7,626 nt of DNA, from contig JAHIMW010000178.1 in assembly GCA_018896355.1 (NCBI GenBank), positions 1-7,626 on the forward strand. The letters run 5' to 3'. The stretch is from Pseudomonadota bacterium (GTDB taxonomy: Bacteria; Desulfobacterota; Syntrophia; Syntrophales; UBA5619). The position numbers and the translations under genes are program-made. How positions within the stretch are numbered: position 1 is the first letter of the stretch; each line of letters begins with the position of its first letter. The notes beneath the pieces are model-generated. The model was not told the DNA's origin. It saw nothing but the letters and a program-made list of their open reading frames with translations, and did no database searches. Positions 1-6,695 of the stretch are shown here, in pieces.

Positions 1-87
1 ATGGTCCGCCATAAGCTGCTTCAGTTTCGCCGTTGAGCGAAAGTTCGTCTGCGGTCTCTCTTTTTCCGCGGGCATCTCTTGCCTCAT
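1..87 (-). CDS. Possible N-terminus of a downstream gene, cut by the left edge
   Basis: An open frame without stops runs on the minus strand from an ATG at 87 to the window edge. It begins MRQEMPAEKERPQTNF, and a second in-frame ATG lies at 75. Both starts have a plausible ribosome binding site: AAGGG seven bases before the ATG at 87, and GAGG six bases before the ATG at 75, so the start is undecided. The visible residues are hydrophilic and lysine/glutamine-rich, with no signal peptide or recognisable motif. Third codon positions are mostly G or C, as expected for coding sequence here. The frame lies 240 bases downstream of iorB, beyond the hairpin repeats, so it may or may not share the transcript. 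About 29 codons is too little to assign a family, and a chance open frame cannot be excluded. Confidence 0.4.
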   Translation of the reverse strand, partial: MRQEMPAEKERPQTNFRSTAKLKQLMADH

Positions 88-102
88 CCCCCTTCCCTTA
101 AT

Positions 103-123
103 CCCCTCCCGCGGGGGGAGGGG
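103..123. repeat. GC-rich hairpin repeat, copy 1
   Basis: A perfect 8-bp inverted repeat, CCCCTCCC (103-110) and GGGAGGGG (116-123), surrounds a 5-base loop. The same arms recur at 188-208, and both copies are followed by a short A run, so they are copies of one element. It resembles the REP-like (repetitive extragenic palindromic) sequences scattered between genes in many bacteria. On the transcribed minus strand it lies about 15 bases before the candidate start at 87, so it would fold in that gene's leader if the gene is real. Confidence 0.7.
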
Positions 124-187
124 AAAATTCACTGGTTACGAGAGCGTCCACCTTAAACGGGTTCCTGAGCGCCCCCCTCCCCTTGCT

Positions 188-208
188 CCCCTCCCGCCGG
201 GGGAGGGG
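188..208. repeat. GC-rich hairpin repeat, copy 2
   Basis: This copy has the same 8-bp arms as copy 1, CCCCTCCC (188-195) and GGGAGGGG (201-208). The loop is again five bases but with a slightly different sequence. Exact arms with a varied loop suggest selection for the stem or recent copying of the element. Confidence 0.7.
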
Positions 209-218
209 AAACGTGACC

Positions 219-282
219 CTCTCCCCCTTGCCGGGGGCGACCTGAATCTTCTCTCCCCCTTGCCGGGGGCGACCTGAATCTT
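219..282. repeat. Perfect tandem duplication of a 32-bp unit
   Basis: Bases 219-250 and 251-282 are identical over all 32 positions and directly adjoin. Each unit starts CTCTCCCCCTTGCCGGGGG, an imperfect version of the neighbouring hairpin whose second arm is broken after the G run, and continues with GCGACCTGAATCTT. The start of a third, diverged unit follows at 283. The pattern suggests replication slippage or unequal exchange within a hairpin-repeat cluster. Repeats of this type in draft genomes can also be assembly artefacts. Confidence 0.9.
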
Positions 283-305
283 CCCTCCCCCTTAACGGGG
301 GAGGG
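283..305. repeat. GC-rich hairpin repeat, copy 3, just after iorB
   Basis: A perfect 9-bp inverted repeat, CCCTCCCCC (283-291) and GGGGGAGGG (297-305), surrounds the loop TTAAC. It lies 22 bases past the iorB stop codon on the transcribed strand, so it would form a strong hairpin at the 3' end of the iorB message. No T-run follows it in the direction of transcription, so it is not a classical intrinsic terminator. It may instead block exonucleases or slow polymerase, as REP elements are known to do elsewhere. Confidence 0.7.
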
Positions 306-327
306 GCAGGGTGGGGGTGAAAAGCGG

Positions 328-915
328 CTATCCCCGGCCCGCGTCCCGGCCTGCGAGAAAGGCCTTCTGGTTCATTTCCACGAACCGCGCCGGAACCAGG
401 TGTTTTATCACCTGCAGCCAAATCTCCTGGCCGCCGCCCACCAGGTTGGACAGGGCGCCGAGCAAGACCACGCCCGCCATGGCCGGGTTGCCCGCATCCT
501 TGGCCATGTCGTCGGCGCTCAGCCATTTAACTTTACCGCCTCTCGATTGCAGCAGATTCTCGATCTCTTTTTCCGAGGGGTACCGCGCTTTCCCCAGAGT
601 GACAAGCAGCGGCGGAATACGAAAACGGTTGATGAACGTTACCGAGTTATTGTTCAGATAGGTGAGCCAGCGGGCGGTCTCGACCATTTCAAAACCGATC
701 AGGTAATCCGCCATGCCATGCTCCACCAGCGGTGAATAGACCTTTTCCCCCCAGCGTACATGGCTCTCCACGCTGCCGCCGCGCTGTGCCATGCCGTGAA
801 CCTCGGCGGTCTTGACATCATAACCCAGTTCCAGGCCGGCGCTTGCCAGGATTCTGCTCGCCAGAATGGTTCCCTGGCCGCCAACCCCGGCCAGCAAATA
901 GTCTATCTTTTTCAC
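328..915 (-). CDS. iorB: Indolepyruvate:ferredoxin oxidoreductase, beta subunit
   Basis: This is the small subunit of a 2-ketoacid:ferredoxin oxidoreductase (IOR). With IorA it oxidatively decarboxylates aryl pyruvates such as indolepyruvate or phenylpyruvate to the aryl-acetyl-CoA, reducing ferredoxin in the cytoplasm. The 195-residue protein is full length for a stand-alone IorB. It consists of one gamma-type domain, with the nucleotide-binding-like loop GVGGQG at residues 10-15 and the family motif HGMAQRGGS at 40-48. I place the start at the GTG at 915, because AGGAG (923-927) is seven bases upstream of it. The GTG at 921 would add two residues but sits one base from the same site. The gene follows iorA closely and ends in TAG. 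True substrate specificity cannot be read from sequence, but the IorB family call is firm. Confidence 0.93.
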   Translation of the reverse strand: MKKIDYLLAGVGGQGTILASRILASAGLELGYDVKTAEVHGMAQRGGSVESHVRWGEKVYSPLVEHGMADYLIGFEMVETARWLTYLNNNSVTFINRFRIPPLLVTLGKARYPSEKEIENLLQSRGGKVKWLSADDMAKDAGNPAMAGVVLLGALSNLVGGGQEIWLQVIKHLVPARFVEMNQKAFLAGRDAGRG

Positions 916-922
916 ATTCACT

Positions 923-927
923 CTCCT
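923..927 (-). promoter_or_regulatory. Ribosome binding site that decides the iorB start
   Basis: AGGAG on the minus strand lies seven bases before the GTG at 915 but only one base before the in-frame GTG at 921. The spacing favours the shorter protein. An ATG at 917 overlaps this region but is out of frame and runs straight into TGA. Confidence 0.65.
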
Positions 928-936
928 ATGGACGGA

Positions 937-2736
937 TTATTTTGCTTCCTGACTGATTGCCTCGGCGGGACAGACCTGCACGCAGAGGCCGCAGCCGGTG
1001 CACATCGCTTCGTTGATGCTCACGCAATCTTCCTCCTGAACAAGGGGCGGGCAGCCGATATCAAGGCATGTCCCGCAATTCGTGCAAAGATCCGGATCGA
1101 TCCGGGGGGGCGTTCTTCTCTCCCTGGACTGCAGAACGCAAGGCCGCCTTGCAATGATCACGGAGGCCTCGTCGCTTTTCAGGTGGTCTTCGAGTATTTT
1201 CCTGAAATCATCCATCTCATTGGGATCGCATACGTCAACCTTACCAAAGCCCAGGCCTCGAACCATTCCCTCCAGGTCGACCTTCACGGTCGGTTGCTTC
1301 TGCAGGGTATACCCGGTTCCCGGATGATGTTGATGCCCTGTCATGCTGGTGGTACCGTTATCCGCGATGATCGTCGTTGTTTTCCCCCGGTTGTAAAGGG
1401 TGTTGATCAATGGATGTATGCCGGAGTGGAAGAATGTGGAATCGCCAATGACCGCCACAAGACGATCCGGAATGCCCCCTTTGTCCATCCCGTGGGCTAC
1501 GCCGATGCTCGCGCCCATGCACCCGCAGAAATGGAGCGCCTCGAGCGGCGAGGCCGCCCCCAGCGTGTAACAACCGATGTCGCCCATCACCACCACGCCT
1601 GCCTCCTTCAGGACGGTAAACATGCCGCGGTGGCCGCAGCCGGCGCAAAGGATAGGAGGCCGGATAGGGATATCCAGCGCCGGCGCAGCGGGGAATCCGG
1701 AAACCGCCGCCGGAAGGATGCCGGCCTGGATGGCGGCCTGACGGATCAGTGAGGGGCTGAATTCGCCGACGATGGGGAAAATGTCCTTGCCGGCAACCGG
1801 AATGCCCAATAGACGGATCTGCTCTTCAAAGAACGGATCAAGCTCTTCGATGACCAGGACTTTTTTCACCCGGCCGGCAAACTCCCGGATCAGTTTCTCC
1901 GGCAGAGGGTACACCATGCCCAGACGGAGAAAAGTCGCATCGGGGAACACCTCCCGTGCGTACTGATAGACCGAGCCGGAGGCGACGATCCCCAGCGCGT
2001 CATTTCCCGGTTCGATCCGGTTCAACGGGGTGGAGTCGGCGTATTCCCGCAACTTTCTGATCCGTTCCTCCACTACCGGATGACGGCGTCTGGCATATCC
2101 CGGCACCATCACAAATTTCCCCAGTTCCCGCTTGTAGGGTTTGATCTCCTTTACGGGAGGAGGAACCGCGGCAGGATCGACATCCACCACCGAAGAGGAG
2201 TGGGAGGTGCGGGTCACGAAGCGGACGATGACCGGTGTGTCAAAGGTTTCGCTCATCTCCAGGGCCGTGGCGGCAAATTGCTTGGCCTCTTCGCTGTCCG
2301 AGGGCTCCAGCATGGGCACCTTGGCGAATTTAGCATAGTTCCGGTTGTCCTGTTCATTCTGGGAACTGTGCATTCCCGGATCGTCGGCGCAGGCAATCAG
2401 AAGCCCCGCGTTCAAGCCGGTATAGACGGCATAGAAGAGCGAATCGGCCGCCACATTAAGCCCTACATGCTTGGTGGCAACCAGGGCCCTTGTACCCGCG
2501 AAGGCTGCCCCGATGCCTGCATCCAGGGCCACCTTTTCGTTCGGGGCCCATTCGGCGTGGACCCCTGGAAAAGTGGCAAACTTTTCCATGATCTGCGTGC
2601 TGGGCGTTCCCGGGTAGGCCGCACCCACCCGCACACCGCTGAGATAAGCGCCGTATGCCAGCGCTTCATTTCCGGTCATGAGTTCTTTCAACGTCTCCTC
2701 CCTTTTAAAAAATGGATTTCCAATATTCTCAAGCAT
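937..2736 (-). CDS. iorA: Indolepyruvate:ferredoxin oxidoreductase, alpha subunit
   Basis: This is the catalytic subunit of the IOR complex, carrying thiamine diphosphate and two iron-sulfur clusters. The 599-residue length is normal for IorA. An N-terminal pyrimidine-binding domain shows GNEALAYGAY (22-31), AYPGTPSTQ (40-48), NEKVALDAG (66-74) and ADDPGMHSSQNEQD (117-130), all typical of IorA. The TPP-binding domain has CAGCGHRG (364-371), GDSTFFHSG (431-439) and DNGTTSMTGHQ (459-469). The C-terminal ferredoxin domain carries C551, C554, C557, C562 (the longer last spacing usual in IorA) and C579, C582, C585, C589; C571 is an extra cysteine. The start is the ATG at 2736, with AAGGGG four bases upstream; Met20, just before the conserved domain, is a weaker alternative. 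The gene follows bamQ by 32 bases. Aryl-pyruvate oxidation is the family role; delivery of reduced ferredoxin to ring reduction is my inference. Confidence 0.94.
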   Translation of the reverse strand: MLENIGNPFFKREETLKELMTGNEALAYGAYLSGVRVGAAYPGTPSTQIMEKFATFPGVHAEWAPNEKVALDAGIGAAFAGTRALVATKHVGLNVAADSLFYAVYTGLNAGLLIACADDPGMHSSQNEQDNRNYAKFAKVPMLEPSDSEEAKQFAATALEMSETFDTPVIVRFVTRTSHSSSVVDVDPAAVPPPVKEIKPYKRELGKFVMVPGYARRRHPVVEERIRKLREYADSTPLNRIEPGNDALGIVASGSVYQYAREVFPDATFLRLGMVYPLPEKLIREFAGRVKKVLVIEELDPFFEEQIRLLGIPVAGKDIFPIVGEFSPSLIRQAAIQAGILPAAVSGFPAAPALDIPIRPPILCAGCGHRGMFTVLKEAGVVVMGDIGCYTLGAASPLEALHFCGCMGASIGVAHGMDKGGIPDRLVAVIGDSTFFHSGIHPLINTLYNRGKTTTIIADNGTTSMTGHQHHPGTGYTLQKQPTVKVDLEGMVRGLGFGKVDVCDPNEMDDFRKILEDHLKSDEASVIIARRPCVLQSRERRTPPRIDPDLCTNCGTCLDIGCPPLVQEEDCVSINEAMCTGCGLCVQVCPAEAISQEAK

Positions 2737-2768
2737 TGATCCCCTTGGCCCAACCGCACAATCGGCAA

Positions 2769-3839
2769 TCAGGGAATAAGAATGGGCCGCAATGATGTTT
2801 TTCTCTGGTGGACCAGCTCGAACACTTCATTGATCTCGCCGAGCGGGTAGGTCTTTACAAAAGGGGTGATCCTGACGCTTCCCGCAAGGGCAAGTTTCAG
2901 CACTGCCGGGTAGTGTTCAGGCACGCAACCCCAGTTACCCCGCGCCATGGCATGAAAGGCCATCAGGTTGGACAGCCTTATCTCTACCGTGTCCATCGTA
3001 AAACCGATCACCTGAAGCGATGCCCCATAGGTGAGAAGCCCGAAGGCCGTTTTCTGGCCTGCCGCCGTGCCTGAGGTTTCAAATATCTTCCATTCCGTCG
3101 GGCGCTTTTTCCGGCTTTTGATAAAATCGGATACGGCTTTTTTTAACTCCTTTGCCGGCAGCTCCAAGGCGTTGAATGTGATATCCACATAAGGGGCGAT
3201 AGCCTTCAGCTTGTCCGGGTCGATATCCATGGCTACGACCAAAGCCCCGAGAGCGTGGGCGATCTGCGCCCCGAAGCCGCCGACGCCGCCGACACCGACG
3301 AAAATGGCGGTATCTTCCCCGGTCAGGCCCGATTCGACTATGGACTGGTAGGGGGTCGTTATCGCATCGGCCAGGACGGAGAGTTCCGCCAGTGTAACTC
3401 CGGAGGTGGATATCGGCCGGTATTGATCATCCACGGGAACCGCGCAGAGGCTTCCGGCGGGTACGACAATGTGGCTGGCAAAACCACCCGGGATGTCGTT
3501 ACCGGGCATTTTTTGCACCGGACAGATATTGCCCTTGCCGCGCCTGCACACATCACACGCGCCGCACGGCATGACCGCCGGCACGATGACCGCCTTCTTT
3601 TCCCAGTGCTCGGCGCCGGCGCCTGCAGCCTCGACGATGCCGCTGATTTCGTGGCCGAGCGTGAGGGGAAGGGGTGTTTTGGTACGGACGCCGTTATAAT
3701 AAAAACCGAGGTCGGTATGGCACACGCCGCAACCGGCCACCTTGAGCAGAACTTCTCCCGGGCCGGGAGCGGGAAGGGGCGAGATTACTTTCTCTATCGG
3801 TTTGCCGGGCGCCGACATTTTCCATGAGATCATTTCCAT
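2769..3839 (-). CDS. bamQ: 6-hydroxycyclohex-1-ene-1-carbonyl-CoA dehydrogenase
   Basis: This zinc alcohol dehydrogenase-like enzyme (called Had in Thauera) oxidises 6-hydroxycyclohex-1-ene-1-carbonyl-CoA to the 6-oxo compound with NAD+, the step before ring opening. The 356-residue protein has a GroES-like N-terminal domain with GCGVCHTD (36-43; C40) and GHE (62-64; H63) as catalytic-zinc ligands. Structural-zinc cysteines are C92, C95, C98 and C106. The Rossmann loop GVGGVGGFG is at 182-190, with D205 placed to favour NAD over NADP. Where many alcohol dehydrogenases have a third Cys ligand, this protein reads VLADAITTPY with D158, as I recall for this family. The start is the ATG at 3839, eight bases after AAGGAG; the longer in-frame start at 3923 would overlap the upstream gene by 71 bases and is rejected. 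The flanking bamR and bamA support this substrate over a generic alcohol. Confidence 0.9.
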   Translation of the reverse strand: MEMISWKMSAPGKPIEKVISPLPAPGPGEVLLKVAGCGVCHTDLGFYYNGVRTKTPLPLTLGHEISGIVEAAGAGAEHWEKKAVIVPAVMPCGACDVCRRGKGNICPVQKMPGNDIPGGFASHIVVPAGSLCAVPVDDQYRPISTSGVTLAELSVLADAITTPYQSIVESGLTGEDTAIFVGVGGVGGFGAQIAHALGALVVAMDIDPDKLKAIAPYVDITFNALELPAKELKKAVSDFIKSRKKRPTEWKIFETSGTAAGQKTAFGLLTYGASLQVIGFTMDTVEIRLSNLMAFHAMARGNWGCVPEHYPAVLKLALAGSVRITPFVKTYPLGEINEVFELVHQRKTSLRPILIP

Positions 3840-3847
3840 CGGTTCAT

Positions 3848-3853
3848 CTCCTT
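3848..3853 (-). promoter_or_regulatory. Ribosome binding site of bamQ, overlapping the upstream stop codon
   Basis: AAGGAG on the minus strand shares one base with the TAA stop of the fused dehydrogenase/hydratase gene (3853-3855) and lies eight bases before the ATG at 3839. This fixes the bamQ start and suggests translational coupling: a ribosome terminating on the upstream gene sits on the bamQ initiation site. Confidence 0.8.
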
Positions 3854-5892
3854 TATAGTCCCTTGTATTCGGGCTTTTTTCGACCGAGCGAAGAGAGGCC
3901 TTCCAGCGCATCTGCGGTGGCAAAGATCACCCCCAGGTGGTCAAGCTCGATCTCGATCCCCTCGTCTCGAGAGGTTTTCGCCTGCCGGTCAATGATCTGG
4001 TTGACCAGTTTCAAGGCCAGCGGCGCCTTGTTGCCCACGGTTTTCAAAATTTTCGATGCAACCGCTTCATCAACGCCCGGCGGGATTTTCGCCGCCAGGA
4101 TGGTTGCCGTGTTTTCTGCGCCAAACAGGGTTTGCCAGAGGGTAAATCTGTCGGGAATCGGCCGCGGGCGATACTTGTCAGGCCTGCCTTCCCTGATCAG
4201 GTTCCGGATCGCCTCATCCACGGCGGAGGGCTCGACAAGGCGGGTGACAATGCCGAGCTCTTTTGCATCAGAGGCAGTGATTGTGGCGCCGGTGAAGGTG
4301 TAATACTTGGCAAGTTCCGGCCCCAGGTGGAGTCCCAGCCGCAACATGCCGCCGAGGCCCGGGTAGATTCCGATGCCCGTTTCCGGGAAGGAGAGAGAGC
4401 CTGCCGGCGTGGCCACAATGGCTTGGCAGGCCAGGGCGAGTTCACTTCCGCCGCCCATGGAAAGGCCGTCTAAAAGTGCGATGGTCAGCTTATTGGAATC
4501 TTCAATCCGCCTGAAAAGCTGATGACCCTTTCGGGTAAAATCCACGATGTCGGCAATTTTTCCGGCCTTTATCTTTTCAACAAAGAAGCGGATATCCGCC
4601 CCGGCCACGAAGGCTTTTCCGGCGCCCTGAAAAACAATGGCCGACACGCCGGGATTCTGCTCCGCTTCGGTGAACCGTTCGGTCAACTGCTCCACTACGG
4701 TTTCATTCAAGGCGTTCATCGCCTCCGGGCGGTTGATGGTGATGGTGGCAATGTCCTTATGGATGGCCAGGTTGACAAGCGTAAAGGCAAAGGGTCGGCC
4801 TGACTGACGTTGCCTTGCCAGGAGCCCCGGCATTCGGAAGCCGGGATATTTGTCGGCCACTTTCTCGACCAGGGCGAAGGTTTTTTCGATGCCCAATTTG
4901 TTCATGATCTCAAATGGCCCAAGCGCCCATCGCAGGCCGACCTTCGCTCCCCGGTCGGTATCCTCCATCGTGGCCACCCCTTCATCGACCAGGGCGGCGG
5001 CTACGCCGAGACAGACACCGTAAAAGCGATCCATCGCGGCGGCGATCTGGTCTTCCTGCACCTCGCCCGAAAGATCCCAGTTGGTTTTTTTCTCCATTTG
5101 CGATTTCATGATCCCGGCGGTCGCGTAAAATGGGCCCAGTTCATTGCCCAGGGTGACCGTAGCATGGAACGTGATCGGGAGGCCGGTCACATTCATCAGC
5201 TCAAAAGGCCCCATGCCTGTCCGGAAAGCCCGCTTCGCCGCCTCCTCGATGGTGGGGATGTTGGCCAGCCCTTCCTCCAGCATCCGGGCTGCTTCGTTCA
5301 GGAAAGGGACAAAGAAACGATTGACCGCAAAACCGGGCGTATCCTTCACCAGAATGGCGGTCTTTCCATGCAACTTGGCCGCCAGCAGGGCGCGGTCGAT
5401 GGTTTGCGATGATGTTTTTTCCTGGGGGATCACCTCCAATAGGCGGTTTTTGGCGGGATGATAGAAATAATGGAGGCCGATCACCCGGTCCGGCCTTGAG
5501 GTTATCTCGGCAAATTCTCGGACATAGAAACTCGATGTATTGGTGGCAAGAATGGTTTTCTCCATGCAAATGCTGTCTAACTTTTTAAAGAGCTCGGTCT
5601 TGACGCCCTTGTCCTCAAAGACCGCTTCGATTACCAGGTCGGCGTCCGCAAGCGCCTGAAGGTCTGTGGTTCCGGTGATGCGAGACATGATGGGGCCTAT
5701 TGCGTCCGGAGGGAAGATCTTCCTTTCCGCCCCTTCCCGGAGCAGCCGTTGGATATTGTCCATGCCCTGCTTGACCAATTCATCCCCGGTATCCACCATG
5801 ACGACATCGAGGCCTTCCTGGGCGATCTTCTGGGCAATGCCGCTGCCCATATTGCCGGCCCCCACAACACCAATCTTGCTGATTTTGCCCAT
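3853..5892 (-). CDS. Fused 3-hydroxyacyl-CoA dehydrogenase / enoyl-CoA hydratase
   Basis: This 679-residue bifunctional beta-oxidation enzyme has its dehydrogenase first and hydratase second, the reverse of FadB/FadJ. The NAD-binding domain has GAGNMG (11-16) and an acidic D34. The dehydrogenase active site shows NTSS (118-121), H141 in GLHYFYHP and E153 in LLEVIP, the usual His-Glu pair. A C-terminal dehydrogenase domain spans roughly 185-360, with FRTGMGPFELMN (223-234) and RWALGPFEIMN (321-331) as its two internal half-repeats. The crotonase domain starts near 375, with AGADI (430-434), GGGSE (480-484) and FPETGIG (502-508); both catalytic glutamates, E484 and E504, are present 20 residues apart. 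AAGGAG lies five bases before the ATG. Its place between bamR and bamQ points to oxidation of 3-hydroxypimeloyl-CoA and possibly hydration of crotonyl-CoA. Chemistry is well supported; substrate is inferred. Confidence 0.93.
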   Translation of the reverse strand: MGKISKIGVVGAGNMGSGIAQKIAQEGLDVVMVDTGDELVKQGMDNIQRLLREGAERKIFPPDAIGPIMSRITGTTDLQALADADLVIEAVFEDKGVKTELFKKLDSICMEKTILATNTSSFYVREFAEITSRPDRVIGLHYFYHPAKNRLLEVIPQEKTSSQTIDRALLAAKLHGKTAILVKDTPGFAVNRFFVPFLNEAARMLEEGLANIPTIEEAAKRAFRTGMGPFELMNVTGLPITFHATVTLGNELGPFYATAGIMKSQMEKKTNWDLSGEVQEDQIAAAMDRFYGVCLGVAAALVDEGVATMEDTDRGAKVGLRWALGPFEIMNKLGIEKTFALVEKVADKYPGFRMPGLLARQRQSGRPFAFTLVNLAIHKDIATITINRPEAMNALNETVVEQLTERFTEAEQNPGVSAIVFQGAGKAFVAGADIRFFVEKIKAGKIADIVDFTRKGHQLFRRIEDSNKLTIALLDGLSMGGGSELALACQAIVATPAGSLSFPETGIGIYPGLGGMLRLGLHLGPELAKYYTFTGATITASDAKELGIVTRLVEPSAVDEAIRNLIREGRPDKYRPRPIPDRFTLWQTLFGAENTATILAAKIPPGVDEAVASKILKTVGNKAPLALKLVNQIIDRQAKTSRDEGIEIELDHLGVIFATADALEGLSSLGRKKPEYKGL

Positions 5893-5913
5893 GTGGTCTC
5901 CTTCAATCTGGAC

Positions 5914-6681
5914 CTATCGATTTTTCCAGTCCGGTTTGCGTTTTTCGGAGAAGCTGTTGATCCCCTCCAGCGTATCCTCTGTTTTCATGAGTCTGTTGAG
6001 GAACAGGTCCGTCACCCCCGCCAGGGCCTGGGGAAAGGCCATGCCGATATGCCTTTTCACGGCGAGTTTGTTGAGACGGATAATGAGTGGGCTGCTCAGA
6101 AGCAGGCTGGCCGCGACGCTCTCCACGGCCTCGCCAAACGCTTCCTCTCCGGCTACCTGGCTGATCAGACCCATGGCCCTGGCCTCGTCGGCGGAATAGT
6201 TCTTGCCTGTTGCGCAAATCTCGATGGTCCTGGCGGTCCCTATTAGTTCAGGAAGGCGTATGGCCGCGTAGGGAGGGAAAAATCCAAGGCGTATTTCCGG
6301 CTGGCCAAAAGTGGCTTTGGATGAGGCAACGATGATATCGCAGGCGATGGCCAGCTCCATGCCGCCTCCCAGGCAGGGGCCATGCACCGCGGCGATCAGC
6401 GGCACCTCGATTTTTTCCATGGTTTCAAAGATGCCGTTGAAGGCGCCCATCATCTCCGCAACCACTTCGGGACGATGCTCTCCCACATCGACGCCGGCGC
6501 ACCAGCTTGGCCCCTCGCCGGAGAGGACCACGCACTTCAGGTCTGCATCCGTTGCGCAGGATGAAAGGGCCGCATTCAGCTCCTTCATCATTTCGATGTT
6601 GAGCACATTGTGCTTGGGACGCGCCAGGGTAATCCGCGCCATGCCTTTTGCATGGTCCGTTTTGATATGCTGAAACGACAT
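5914..6681 (-). CDS. bamR: Cyclohexa-1,5-diene-1-carbonyl-CoA hydratase
   Basis: This crotonase-family enzyme (Dch in Thauera) adds water to cyclohexa-1,5-diene-1-carbonyl-CoA, the product of benzoyl-CoA reductase, giving 6-hydroxycyclohex-1-ene-1-carbonyl-CoA. The 255-residue length is normal for a single-domain crotonase. The oxyanion-hole segments are WCAGVDVGEH (60-69) and CLGGGMELA (103-111). Two glutamates, E109 and E129, stand at the positions of the catalytic pair of enoyl-CoA hydratases, 20 residues apart. CAGVDVGEH and GQPEIRLGFFPPYAA (126-140) resemble the dienoyl-CoA hydratase subfamily as I remember it, which separates it from generic enoyl-CoA hydratases. The start is the second of two in-frame ATGs (6681), because the ribosome binding site lies seven bases from it and one base from the ATG at 6687. 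The fused dehydrogenase/hydratase gene follows 21 bases downstream. Confidence 0.9.
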   Translation of the reverse strand: MSFQHIKTDHAKGMARITLARPKHNVLNIEMMKELNAALSSCATDADLKCVVLSGEGPSWCAGVDVGEHRPEVVAEMMGAFNGIFETMEKIEVPLIAAVHGPCLGGGMELAIACDIIVASSKATFGQPEIRLGFFPPYAAIRLPELIGTARTIEICATGKNYSADEARAMGLISQVAGEEAFGEAVESVAASLLLSSPLIIRLNKLAVKRHIGMAFPQALAGVTDLFLNRLMKTEDTLEGINSFSEKRKPDWKNR

Positions 6682-6687
6682 GTTCAT

Positions 6688-6695
6688 CCCTCCTT
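6688..6695 (-). promoter_or_regulatory. Ribosome binding site of bamR, abutting the palindromic element
   Basis: AAGGAGGG on the minus strand is a near-perfect Shine-Dalgarno sequence. It is one base from the ATG at 6687 but seven from the ATG at 6681, so the second ATG is the likely start. Its first base directly touches the outer arm of the 125-bp inverted-repeat element, so folding of that element in the mRNA could affect access to the site. Confidence 0.75.

Noticed and set aside
103..305. The repeat cluster as a CRISPR array
   Set aside because: The units are hairpins of varied length with irregular spacing, and the only exact repeats are directly adjacent with no spacer. There are no cas genes in view.
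283..305. An intrinsic terminator after iorB
   Set aside because: The stem is strong, but no T-run follows it on the transcribed strand. I kept it as a REP-like repeat that may still affect the 3' end.
98..526. A 142-codon minus-strand open frame overlapping the hairpin repeats and the end of iorB
   Set aside because: Its translation is low-complexity Arg/Gly/Pro made by the G- and C-runs of the repeats, and it overlaps iorB in another frame.
760..1752. A 330-codon plus-strand open frame opposite iorB and iorA
   Set aside because: It lies almost wholly antisense to iorA, whose protein has complete TPP and ferredoxin motifs. The plus-strand translation is rich in His, Arg and Gly with no domain, as expected for a shadow frame in GC-rich coding sequence.
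3255..3827. A 190-codon plus-strand open frame opposite bamQ
   Set aside because: It is antisense to the conserved zinc and Rossmann regions of bamQ, has no recognisable motif, and interrupts an otherwise single-direction operon.
5201..5569. A 122-codon minus-strand frame inside the fused gene as a sign of a frameshift
   Set aside because: The fused gene reads through this region without a break and retains its dehydrogenase motifs in the main frame, so the other frame is chance.
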